Below, piece after piece: positions 1 to 5,875 of a DNA stretch of 7,354 nucleotides (position 1 is the first letter of the stretch; the number at the start of each line of letters is the position of its first letter). The position numbers and the translations under genes are program-made. The DNA comes from Bacteroidota bacterium (GTDB taxonomy: Bacteria > Bacteroidota > Rhodothermia > Rhodothermales > JAAAOL01). The notes under the pieces were generated by a model. It was not told where the DNA came from. It did not search any database and saw nothing but the letters and a program-made list of their open reading frames with translations. The stretch spans positions 1 to 7,354 of the forward strand of contig JAAAOL010000085.1 in NCBI GenBank assembly GCA_009908885.1, in the 5' to 3' direction.

Positions 1-87
1 GGTCGCATCGACCCGACGCGGCGCCGGGGCAGAAAATACGGGGCGAAGAGGAGCGCGCGTTTCAAGGAGCCAGTGCGGGTCGAGTGA
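1..87 (+). CDS. Probable C-terminal end of an upstream gene (partial)
   Basis: Frame 1 is open from the left edge to a TGA at 85-87 and would encode the last 28 residues of a protein, ending KEPVRVE. The tail is strongly basic, with an RRRGRK stretch followed by AKRSARFK. About four fifths of its third codon positions are G or C, as in the real genes here and higher than in frame 3 over the same bases. All three plus frames happen to be open here, so openness alone proves nothing. A basic tail of this kind is common at the end of RNA-binding proteins, but the fragment is too short to name a family. The call rests on codon composition only. Confidence 0.4.
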   Translation, partial: GRIDPTRRRGRKYGAKRSARFKEPVRVE

Positions 88-147
88 GCAGGTTCGATGC
101 GTGGGCTGCTTCTACCGACGACGCCGGTCGCCGATCAGGCGCCATCC

Positions 148-177
148 CCGGAGATTGGAAGAAAAACGGATCTCCGG
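148..177 (+). other. Perfect 8-bp inverted repeat (hairpin) in the leader before the first full gene
   Basis: CCGGAGAT at 148-155 is repeated as its exact reverse complement ATCTCCGG at 170-177, around a purine-rich 14-base loop. It lies about 60 bases after the putative upstream stop and 94 bases before the start codon at 272. No T tract follows directly, only a pyrimidine-rich stretch (about 183-197), so it is a poor intrinsic terminator. It could be an mRNA leader structure or an operator-like site. The rest of 88-271 shows no gene I can support; the ATGs at 97 and 101 lead into peptides with no protein-like pattern. Confidence 0.5.
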
Positions 178-271
178 TCGGCGTTCCTCTTTCCTTTATG
201 GTGTAGGCTCCAGTCCTTCTATAGCGGCTGGACGTTCGGCCTGCTGTCTTCCACTATCCATCCCCGGATCG

Positions 272-742
272 ATGTCTCGATACAAACGCGCAGTGACGGC
301 GCTGATCGCCACGTTCCTGGTGTACGGCGTGCTGACCGCCACGCACCTGGGCGAGTTCTGGCCGTTCAGCATCTATCCCATGTTTTCGCAGGGCGGCAAC
401 CCGTGGTCCCGGGCCGTCGTGCGCGACGTGACGCAGGGCCCCGACGACGTGGCGTGGCAGGTCTACGCCCGCGAGGACCTGCCCGGCCAGCCGTTCGCGG
501 TCCTCCCCAACGGCATCGACCCGATCGACCTGGCCAACTTCGTCTCGAAGACGGACCGCTGGGACGCCGACCGCGTGGCGGGCCTGCGCCGCATGTTTTA
601 CGATCAACTCGACGCGCGCCGCCTGCTGGTGATGCGCGTCAATGGCCGGATCGACGAGCAAGACTCGGTAGCGGTCGAGTTCGTGCCGTACGCCCTCATC
701 GGCCCCGACACCACGGCCGTCAATCCTTCGCTCCCTCGCTAG
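272..742 (+). CDS. Small membrane-anchored protein with WPFSIYPMFS motif, partner of the HTTM-like gene
   Basis: This encodes 156 residues. Residues about 6-25 form one hydrophobic helix preceded by a basic N-terminus (MSRYKR), which suggests a membrane anchor or uncleaved signal with the rest outside the cytoplasm. The helix is followed directly by EFWPFSIYPMFSQGG; Trp-Pro-Phe and Tyr-Pro-Met-Phe motifs of this kind recur, to my recollection, in small proteins encoded beside HTTM-family membrane proteins. The remainder is soluble, mixed alpha/beta in character, and has no cysteine. The frame is open further upstream, but the ATG at 272 was chosen because the earlier stretch is Arg/Ser-rich and lacks protein character. 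No Shine-Dalgarno is present. The stop lies 15 bases before the next start, so the two genes almost certainly form an operon. The biochemical function is unknown. Confidence 0.85.
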   Translation: MSRYKRAVTALIATFLVYGVLTATHLGEFWPFSIYPMFSQGGNPWSRAVVRDVTQGPDDVAWQVYAREDLPGQPFAVLPNGIDPIDLANFVSKTDRWDADRVAGLRRMFYDQLDARRLLVMRVNGRIDEQDSVAVEFVPYALIGPDTTAVNPSLPR

Positions 743-757
743 CCCGCCTCGACCCCC

Positions 758-1657
758 ATGAATCCGTTCAAGCACCTGTTTGACTTCGAACGCGAGGAGA
801 CGACGGGCGAGGTCGTCTTCTTCAAGATCTTCGAGCTGTTCGTCGCCGGCGGGACGTTGTTTCTGGCCTGGACGTGGGGGCAGTACATCCTCCGCATCAG
901 CGACGTGGTGCTGCCGCTGGGCATCGCGCAGTACATCGACGTCTCGTTCCTGTTCGAGCATTCGCTGTCGCTCGTCAACGCCGCCGTCATCAGCGTGCTG
1001 GTGGTGCTCGGCTTCTTCCGTGTGACGCGCTATGCCTACCTGGGCGCGTTTCTGCTGCTGCACCTGCAATACGCCGCCCGCTACAGCCTGGGCGAGATTC
1101 CGCACAGCGCCAACATGCTCGGGATGACGCTGCTGGGCGTGGCGCTGGCGATGGTGCTCTTCCAGACTGCCCTGCACCGCCGCCGCTTCACGATGGGCTT
1201 TACGTACTTCTTCGTCGGCCTCGGCTACACGCTGGCGGCGGTCAGCAAGCTGGTGGGTACGGGCATCACCTGGCCGGACGGGCGGCACCTGTGGATGTGG
1301 ATCAACGAGAAGAGCGTGGACGTGCTCTCGAAGACGGGCACGATGGACATGAACTGGCTGCAGGAGCTGGCGCTGAGCGACTACACGGTGGCGACGGTCT
1401 TCCTGGCCTTCGGGCTGCTGACGGAGCTGTTCGCCTTCCTGATGTGGTGGCGTCCCCTGCGTACGCCCGTCGTCCTGGCCGTCATCGGCCTGCACATCGG
1501 CATCGACATCGTGATGCGCATCTTCTTCTACCTCGCCGTCATCGAGCTGGCGCTGCTCGCGCTCCCCTGGGCCCGCCTGATCGACTGGGCCCTGGCGCGC
1601 CCGGCCGTGCAACGGCTGCTGCGACCGGTAGAGCGCTTCAGTCTCCGCTTCGGCTGA
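758..1657 (+). CDS. HTTM / vitamin K-dependent gamma-carboxylase-like multi-pass membrane protein
   Basis: This 299-residue protein has about seven or eight hydrophobic segments (roughly residues 24-45, 68-88, 92-107, 119-138, 147-166, 208-230, 236-256 and 257-275). The middle reads FTYFFVGLGYTLAAVSKLVG, then TWPDG. This matches the HTTM-family pattern in which an aromatic-rich helix ends in a Lys-Leu pair followed by a Trp and a Gly; Lys164 is the candidate for the functionally important lysine. LHIGIDIVMRIFFY (His246) resembles the later conserved His-containing helix of the family, and His102 and His116 lie in the helices before. HTTM proteins are related to vertebrate gamma-glutamyl carboxylase, but most bacterial members have no known substrate. 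It follows the YPMF protein gene by 15 bases and probably acts with it. DoxX-like proteins are the main alternative. No Shine-Dalgarno is visible. Confidence 0.75.
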   Translation: MNPFKHLFDFEREETTGEVVFFKIFELFVAGGTLFLAWTWGQYILRISDVVLPLGIAQYIDVSFLFEHSLSLVNAAVISVLVVLGFFRVTRYAYLGAFLLLHLQYAARYSLGEIPHSANMLGMTLLGVALAMVLFQTALHRRRFTMGFTYFFVGLGYTLAAVSKLVGTGITWPDGRHLWMWINEKSVDVLSKTGTMDMNWLQELALSDYTVATVFLAFGLLTELFAFLMWWRPLRTPVVLAVIGLHIGIDIVMRIFFYLAVIELALLALPWARLIDWALARPAVQRLLRPVERFSLRFG

Positions 1658-1784
1658 CCTGACGTCGCGTTGAGCGGCACGTGCTCGCGTTCCTGCGGTC
1701 ACGACGTGCTCTCCTCGACGCCTCCCACCGAGGACGCCGACCGCAACCTCGAACTCCTCCGAGCAGTAGCAGATAGTTGGCTGG

Positions 1785-1815
1785 TTGGATTTTACGCAGC
1801 CAGGCGTTAGCTTAC
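1785..1815 (+). promoter_or_regulatory. Candidate Bacteroidota-type promoter for the K/R-tract gene
   Basis: TTG at 1785-1787 is followed after 20 bases by TAGCTTAC at 1808-1815, which fits the Bacteroidota -7 box TAnnTTTG at its first six positions but not its last two. The spacing is right and transcription would begin about 20 bases before the start codon at 1844. The surrounding stretch (about 1770-1830) is the most AT-rich part of the 186-base gap. The rest of this gap (1658-1784) holds nothing I can support, and I see no terminator after the HTTM-like gene. Confidence 0.3.
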
Positions 1816-1843
1816 TCGTCCCTGTATTCACCGCGCCGTACGC

Positions 1844-2293
1844 ATGTCTGCACGAACCCATCCCGACGTCGGTCGCCCGCCGCATCCTGATGCCGAGCGG
1901 GATGAGAAGGCCAGCGCGCCGCTCAAGCCGGTGGACGTGCACGCCTTCGAGGAAGCCCGCAAACGCCGCAAGAAGAAAAAGCGGCGCAAGCGCAAGAAGA
2001 AGCTCTCGTACGGACACCTGCCGGTGTGGCTCGTCTTCTGGAGCCTGCTGGGCTTCTCGTTCTGGGCCCTCTTCTACAGCGGCAGCATCATCGCGGGGAT
2101 GGCGGCCTGTGCTCTCATCGCCGCCGCCTACGTCGTGGACGACCGCTACGGCTTCGCCTGGTCGCGCCGGTCGCGCCGGTCCTACAAGGTGCGCACCAAC
2201 TTCAACAAGATCGAGATCTTCGTCCTGGGCTGCGTGCTCGTCATCGTCCTGTTCTACGTCGTCGTGTACTGGGCGTACCAGTTCGCTTTTTGA
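1844..2293 (+). CDS. Small membrane protein with a 15-residue Lys/Arg tract (unknown function)
   Basis: This encodes 149 residues and I do not recognise the family. Residues 1-38 are polar and probably disordered, with many Pro and charged residues. Residues 39-53 are an unbroken run of 15 Lys/Arg. Two adjacent hydrophobic segments follow (about 59-79 and 82-98), then a short basic stretch with SRRSRRS (108-114), and a final hydrophobic helix (about 123-146) ending in YQFAF. The positive-inside rule puts the basic tract and N-terminus in the cytoplasm, where the tract could bind acidic lipid, RNA or ribosomes. It has its own candidate promoter and a strong terminator, so it is probably a single-gene transcript. 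No Shine-Dalgarno precedes the start. The in-frame fit, helices and terminator placement support a real gene; its role is unknown. Confidence 0.8.
   Translation: MSARTHPDVGRPPHPDAERDEKASAPLKPVDVHAFEEARKRRKKKKRRKRKKKLSYGHLPVWLVFWSLLGFSFWALFYSGSIIAGMAACALIAAAYVVDDRYGFAWSRRSRRSYKVRTNFNKIEIFVLGCVLVIVLFYVVVYWAYQFAF
2161..2178 (+). repeat. Nine-base tandem duplication inside the K/R-tract gene
   Basis: GTCGCGCCG occurs twice in direct succession (2161-2169 and 2170-2178) and the next three bases repeat its start. It encodes the SRRSRRS stretch between the second and third membrane helices. Being a multiple of three, it keeps the frame and may be a recent slippage that added three residues. Confidence 0.8.
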
Positions 2294-2320
2294 CCGGGCG
2301 GCACCCCGCCGGAACCGCTC

Positions 2321-2350
2321 GCCCGCTGGCTCTGCTGGCGGGCTTTTTTT
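2321..2350 (+). terminator. Intrinsic terminator after the K/R-tract gene
   Basis: GCCCGC at 2321-2326 pairs with GCGGGC at 2338-2343 around an 11-base loop and is followed at once by seven T residues (2344-2350). It sits 28 bases after the stop codon at 2293. It works only on the plus strand, since the minus strand has no T tract on the far side. The M14 gene, converging from the right, therefore does not use it. Confidence 0.9.
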
Positions 2351-2385
2351 CTACCCTCTTCGCTGGGTCATGCCCACATTGCTGA

Positions 2386-2597
2386 GATCCTGGTTCGTGG
2401 TGCGTGGTGCGTAATACGCATTCAGTCTGGTCCTGTCCGTATAGCCATGGACGTGGTGCGTAATGCGTGATGCGTGAGGATGCGCTGCTGGCGTGATGGC
2501 CCGTGCCTGTCACGGACCACGCAACACGCATCACGACGTGCGACACCAGGATCCAGATATCAACAATCTGAATCAGTGTGATGCGTAATGCGTGAGA
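2386..2597. repeat. Intergenic clusters of a 7-base repeat (RRTGCGT / ACGCAYY)
   Basis: Four short clusters share one 7-base unit. On the plus strand RRTGCGT-type units lie at 2392-2412 (three, the first imperfect), 2455-2475 (three perfect) and 2580-2593 (two perfect). The reverse-complement form ACGCAYY lies at 2519-2532, with ACGCAAC and ACGCATC, plus a decayed third unit to 2539. Two clusters end in the same TGCGTGAG cap (2471-2478 and 2589-2596). Because of the opposite orientations, 2466-2476 and 2525-2535 form a perfect 11-bp inverted repeat that encloses a small CCGTG/CACGG hairpin (2501-2515). The region 2386-2553 is also bounded by GATCCTGG and its reverse complement CCAGGATC. No gene is visible in 2351-2622, and no terminator for the M14 gene is evident. 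Confidence 0.85.
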
Positions 2598-2622
2598 GCT
2601 CGTCCCACACCTGGATCCGGGA

Positions 2623-5184
2623 TCAGTAGCGGCTCGGCGTGCGCTGGCCGACGAGGAACACGGCGTTGGCGATGAGCAGCTTGCCGCCCTCCCAGAAGCC
2701 GCGAAAGAGCGGGTTGTCCACCAGGTAGATGGCCTCGCCCCGCCCGACCGGCTCCACGCCGAAGGTGAGCGTGTTCGCGACCTGCCGCTGCGCCCTTGCC
2801 CCCGCGAAGCCGCTCACCGGCGTACCGTCGCGCAGGACGCCCACGTTCCACCCGTCCTCCAGAAAGGCGAGCGCCGTGGTGCGACGCTTCAGGGAGTAAT
2901 ACGTCTCGCCATAGCCGAAGGCGAGCGGATGCGTCGGGTCCATGGTGACCGGGAAGATCGCGCCTGATACGCGCTCCGTGACCGCCGTCCGCTCGCGCTC
3001 GCCGAAGACGCGCAGCCGCGCCTCCGCCGGAGCGGATTTTCCTTCCTGACTTCCATCCTCCGCCTTGCGCGCCAGCGCGAAGCCGTCCTTCCCGGCCAGA
3101 AACGACGCCGCCCCTTCCAGCGCGATCAGGCGCCCGCCGTCGCGCATCCACGCCAGCACCTCCTTTTGGCGCTCGTCCGTCAACACCGCGCTGTACCGGC
3201 CGCGTGGCAGGATGAGCACGTCGTAATCGTGCAGGGCCACCTGCCCGAAGTCGTCCGTGTCGATGAGGGTGGCGGGATAGCCGAGCTGGTGCTCGAAGAA
3301 GTGCCACACCTCGCCGACGGCATAGGCGGAAAGCGACGCGCCGGAGAGCACTGCCACGCGGGGCGCCTGGAGGAACGGGACGTTGTCCGAGCCGAAGTCT
3401 GCTCCGCGCCTCACGAAGCCCGACGCCACGCCGTGCAGCGGCTGGTCGTGCGCGGCGGCGAGGTCGCGCAGCGTCGCGTCGAAGGTCGCCCCGAGCGCCT
3501 GGTGCCCGGTGCGGGTGAAGATCAGCGTCCCGGCCGCGAAGGTCTGCCCGTCCGTCTCGAACGGCTCCAGCGCATAGCGCGGTTTGAGCCCGGCCTGCAG
3601 CGCATCCGCCAGAAAGCGCGCATCGGCGAGGTCGTTCCAGCGGGCGAGGTAGGCGTAGGGCGCGTCGGGCCCGGTGACGCCGGACGACGACGACGGCTGC
3701 CACGCTGCGTCCGGCGTGAGCGCCTCGGTGAGTGCGTACGCCTCCACCCCGTAGACGTACGGCAGTGCCCAGGCGGTGATGTCGTACGTCAGCGAGTCGA
3801 CCAGCGTGGGCTCGGGCTCGAACAGGACGTGGGCCAGCACGCCCTTCGGCTGGGCCGCCGATACTACGAGGTCGCCCGGCGCCACGGTCACGCGGGTCGG
3901 CTGCGGGTCGGCGTAGCTGCGGCCCTCCACGCTGCGGCGGCCTGAGACGGTGCCGTACGCGATGCCCTGGCGGTCCAGCAGCGCGGTCAGCGCCTCCACC
4001 TGATCCGGGTCGTCCCCGGTCTTGACCACGTACGCCCGGTACGGCCCCTGCGGATCGGTGCGGGCCTGCTCGTAATACTGCACGAAATTGTCCGTGACCT
4101 GCGCCCGGTTCTCCGCCGTCGCCTCGACGGTCGACAGGCTGGCCGTGACGTGGTGGTCGATGCGGTCGCGGAGGGTCAGCGTGTCGCCCTCGGCGGTGAC
4201 GATGGCGCGCCCGGCCCGGCCCGAGCCGCCCTGCTCGTACGTCATCCCGATGGCGCCGTTGAAGGTCGGCCACGTATCGCCGTAGCCGGGGTAGAAGAGG
4301 TCGAACACCTCGCGCGTGAAGTAGAGCCAGCCCCGCGCGTCGAAGGTGCGGGCGTTGTTCTCGCCGATGGTCGTCTGGAACGTGCGCTGCCAGTCCGTGA
4401 TGCGCGGGTGGAACGGCTCGGCGGCGGGCGCGAAGTAGTACGGCTCATCGACGCCTTGCTCGTGAAAGTCGACGTGCACGTGCGGCAGCCACCGGTTGTA
4501 GAGCGCGAGGCGCTGCCGGGTCTCCTGCTGCACGCCCCAGGCCCAGTCCCGGTTGAGGTCGAAGTAGTAATGGTTGGTGCGCCCGCCCGGCCATGGCTCG
4601 TGATGCTCGCGCGCATCGGGGTCGGCGTCGGGCTGCGCGCCGACGGTCTGCCGGTACCAGTGCACGTAGCGTTCGCGCCCGTCGGGGTTGAGGCACGGGT
4701 CGAGGATCAGGACGACGTCTTCCAGCCATGCCTGCGTCTGCGCGTCGTCCGGGTTGGCGAAGCGGTAGAGCACCTGTAAGGCGGCCTCCGTGCTGACCGA
4801 CTCGTTGCCGTGGATGTTGTAACTGAGCCAGACGATGGCCGGCGCGTCGTCGCTCGTGGGTGCGCCGTCGAGCAGGCCGAGCCGCTTCAGGTGATCTGTG
4901 CGGATCGTATCGATACGTGCCAGCCGCCCCGGCGTGGCGATCGTCGCCGCCAGCAGGGGGCGTCCCTCATACGTCGCGCCGTACTGCTCTACCTGGACGC
5001 GGGGCGAGTGCGTAGCGACGTGCTCCACGTAGTCGATGACGCGGTGGTGCGGCGTGAATCGATCTCCGAGGTCGTAGCCGAGGAAGGTGTCCGGCGCGAG
5101 CAGCGCGTCCTGGGCCACCGCCGGACCGGCGAGCAGCAGGACGGTGAGAAGTGCAAGCGGAAAGCGACGGGCAAGCATCGGCAT
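2623..5184 (-). CDS. Secreted M14-family zinc carboxypeptidase-like protein with GATase-like C-terminal domain
   Basis: This 853-residue protein begins with a typical signal peptide: basic MPMLARR, a hydrophobic core (9-20), and probable cleavage after PAVA (residue 24). The M14 domain covers about residues 35-350. Zinc ligands are His125 and Glu128 (HGNE) and His241 (DFHEQG). NPDG at 166-169 and NRD at 211-213 match the substrate-carboxylate binding region, and Glu317 in MTYEQGG fits the catalytic glutamate. All residues needed for activity are present. Residues about 607-700 (VAVLSG, then DYDVLILPRG and GGRLIALEG) look like a class I glutamine amidotransferase-like fold. The protein's only cysteine is Cys164, so that domain has no nucleophile and is probably structural. 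It likely removes C-terminal residues from peptides outside the cytoplasm. ATG 5184 was chosen, though ATG 5176-5178 is equally possible. A weak TACGTTCG box lies at 5199-5206 (minus). Confidence 0.93.
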   Translation of the reverse strand: MPMLARRFPLALLTVLLLAGPAVAQDALLAPDTFLGYDLGDRFTPHHRVIDYVEHVATHSPRVQVEQYGATYEGRPLLAATIATPGRLARIDTIRTDHLKRLGLLDGAPTSDDAPAIVWLSYNIHGNESVSTEAALQVLYRFANPDDAQTQAWLEDVVLILDPCLNPDGRERYVHWYRQTVGAQPDADPDAREHHEPWPGGRTNHYYFDLNRDWAWGVQQETRQRLALYNRWLPHVHVDFHEQGVDEPYYFAPAAEPFHPRITDWQRTFQTTIGENNARTFDARGWLYFTREVFDLFYPGYGDTWPTFNGAIGMTYEQGGSGRAGRAIVTAEGDTLTLRDRIDHHVTASLSTVEATAENRAQVTDNFVQYYEQARTDPQGPYRAYVVKTGDDPDQVEALTALLDRQGIAYGTVSGRRSVEGRSYADPQPTRVTVAPGDLVVSAAQPKGVLAHVLFEPEPTLVDSLTYDITAWALPYVYGVEAYALTEALTPDAAWQPSSSSGVTGPDAPYAYLARWNDLADARFLADALQAGLKPRYALEPFETDGQTFAAGTLIFTRTGHQALGATFDATLRDLAAAHDQPLHGVASGFVRRGADFGSDNVPFLQAPRVAVLSGASLSAYAVGEVWHFFEHQLGYPATLIDTDDFGQVALHDYDVLILPRGRYSAVLTDERQKEVLAWMRDGGRLIALEGAASFLAGKDGFALARKAEDGSQEGKSAPAEARLRVFGERERTAVTERVSGAIFPVTMDPTHPLAFGYGETYYSLKRRTTALAFLEDGWNVGVLRDGTPVSGFAGARAQRQVANTLTFGVEPVGRGEAIYLVDNPLFRGFWEGGKLLIANAVFLVGQRTPSRY

Positions 5185-5247
5185 GGAAGCGAAGAGATCG
5201 AACGTACGAACCAGCGCGTTTGTCGTGGAGCGATAGCCTCAGGCCGC

Positions 5248-5292
5248 GGCGACTCCCCTCACGCACTACGCATCACGCAACACGGAGTCGCC
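5248..5292. repeat. 7-base repeat cluster framed by a 9-bp inverted repeat
   Basis: Three units of the same 7-base family seen after the M14 gene lie at 5261-5281 (ACGCACT, ACGCATC, ACGCAAC). On the minus strand the cluster ends in the same TGCGTGAG cap (5258-5265). GGCGACTCC at 5248-5256 and its exact reverse complement GGAGTCGCC at 5284-5292 enclose it, so the whole could form a hairpin with a 27-base loop. It lies in the 257-base region between two divergent genes, 64 bases upstream of the M14 start and about 85 bases before the candidate promoter at 5376-5405. It is inverted relative to the nearest cluster at the other end of the M14 gene. Confidence 0.85.
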
Positions 5293-5375
5293 CGGCAAGG
5301 AGCGACCGGCATCAGCGGTGGGTACACGAGCAGCAACAAACGGCGCGCGCGGCGTGCGGATCCATCGCAGCCCGG

Positions 5376-5405
5376 TTGCATCTGAGCGGCGCGGCGTTCA
5401 CTTTG
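5376..5405 (+). promoter_or_regulatory. Candidate Bacteroidota-type promoter for the 5442 gene and probably the NFACT gene
   Basis: TTG at 5376-5378 is followed after 19 bases by TCACTTTG at 5398-5405, which matches TAnnTTTG at every fixed position but one. Transcription would start near 5412, about 30 bases before the start codon at 5442. The match and spacing are better than for the other candidate in this window. The downstream NFACT gene is only 71 bases after this gene and has no promoter of its own that I can see. Confidence 0.42.
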
Positions 5406-5441
5406 GAGACGCCCCGGTCCCGCTCATCCAACTATTCCCGC

Positions 5442-5804
5442 ATGCACTGGCTCCGCCACGTCATCATCGACCTCGTGGTCACCGCCCTCGTCCTCGCCGC
5501 GGTGGCGACCAACCTCGCCTTCCTGCGGGGCCTCGTGCTGGGCTACGTCGTCCTGATGCTGCTGCTCAAGGGGGCGACGGCCTTCGGCGGCGGGGCCGTG
5601 GCCGGGCTGCGCACCAAGACGCCGGACGTGCCGACGTGGTTTTTCCACCTGATGTACGCCGTCAACGTGGGCGCCGGGGTCGCGGGCGCCTTTATCTGGA
5701 TGACGCCGGTGTGGTGGTGGTGTATTGCGGGTGGCTGGGCGCTCATCTGGGGGCTGTCGATCCTGTCGGAGCGCCAGGCGCAGGCGGCGCGGCGGACCAA
5801 GTGA
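5442..5804 (+). CDS. Small four-helix membrane protein (unknown function)
   Basis: This encodes 120 residues and I do not recognise the family. There are four hydrophobic segments, about residues 8-27, 29-52, 66-87 and 89-108, with a short basic loop (LRTKTPDVPTW, 56-66) in the middle and a basic C-terminal tail (RQAQAARRTK). The third and fourth helices are aromatic-rich, with FF, WM and WWW. Nearly the whole protein lies in the membrane and there is no catalytic motif. The frame is open upstream, but the ATG at 5442 is preferred because it opens directly into the first helix and sits about 30 bases after a candidate promoter; upstream codons are Arg/Ser/Thr-rich. No Shine-Dalgarno is present. 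It precedes the NFACT gene by 71 bases on the same strand and may be co-transcribed with it. Confidence 0.78.
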   Translation: MHWLRHVIIDLVVTALVLAAVATNLAFLRGLVLGYVVLMLLLKGATAFGGGAVAGLRTKTPDVPTWFFHLMYAVNVGAGVAGAFIWMTPVWWWCIAGGWALIWGLSILSERQAQAARRTK

Positions 5805-5875
5805 GGCGGCACATCGCGGCTGTCGCTGCGTTGATGCACGCCCCACATCGCTTCGCCCCACCGTCCTGACCCTGC

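Noticed and set aside
101..271. N-terminal extension of the YPMF protein to the ATG at 101
   Set aside because: The extra 57 residues are Arg/Ser-rich, would put a disordered basic stretch before the anchor helix, and overlap the hairpin leader; the ATG at 272 starts a normal anchor.
254..2017. Long minus-strand open frame of 587 codons
   Set aside because: It runs antisense through three better-supported genes and their gaps. Its translation is a monotonous mix of Arg, His, Gln, Val and Ala with no domain, the usual mirror of GC-rich coding sequence.
2392..2597. Possible CRISPR array or tandem repeat array
   Set aside because: The units are only 7 bases, adjacent without spacers of constant size, and occur in both orientations; no cas gene is near.
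2351..2622. Terminator for the M14 gene on the minus strand
   Set aside because: No stem followed by a T tract on the minus strand is present; the small hairpin at 2501-2515 has no T run after it in either direction.
2573..4273. Second long minus-strand open frame inside the M14 gene
   Set aside because: It overlaps the M14 gene in another frame and translates to an Arg/Ala/Gly-rich string without motifs, while the M14 frame holds the full active site.
2386..5292. Composite transposon around the M14 gene
   Set aside because: The flanking repeats are very short, there is no transposase and no target-site duplication, and the gene's composition matches the surroundings.
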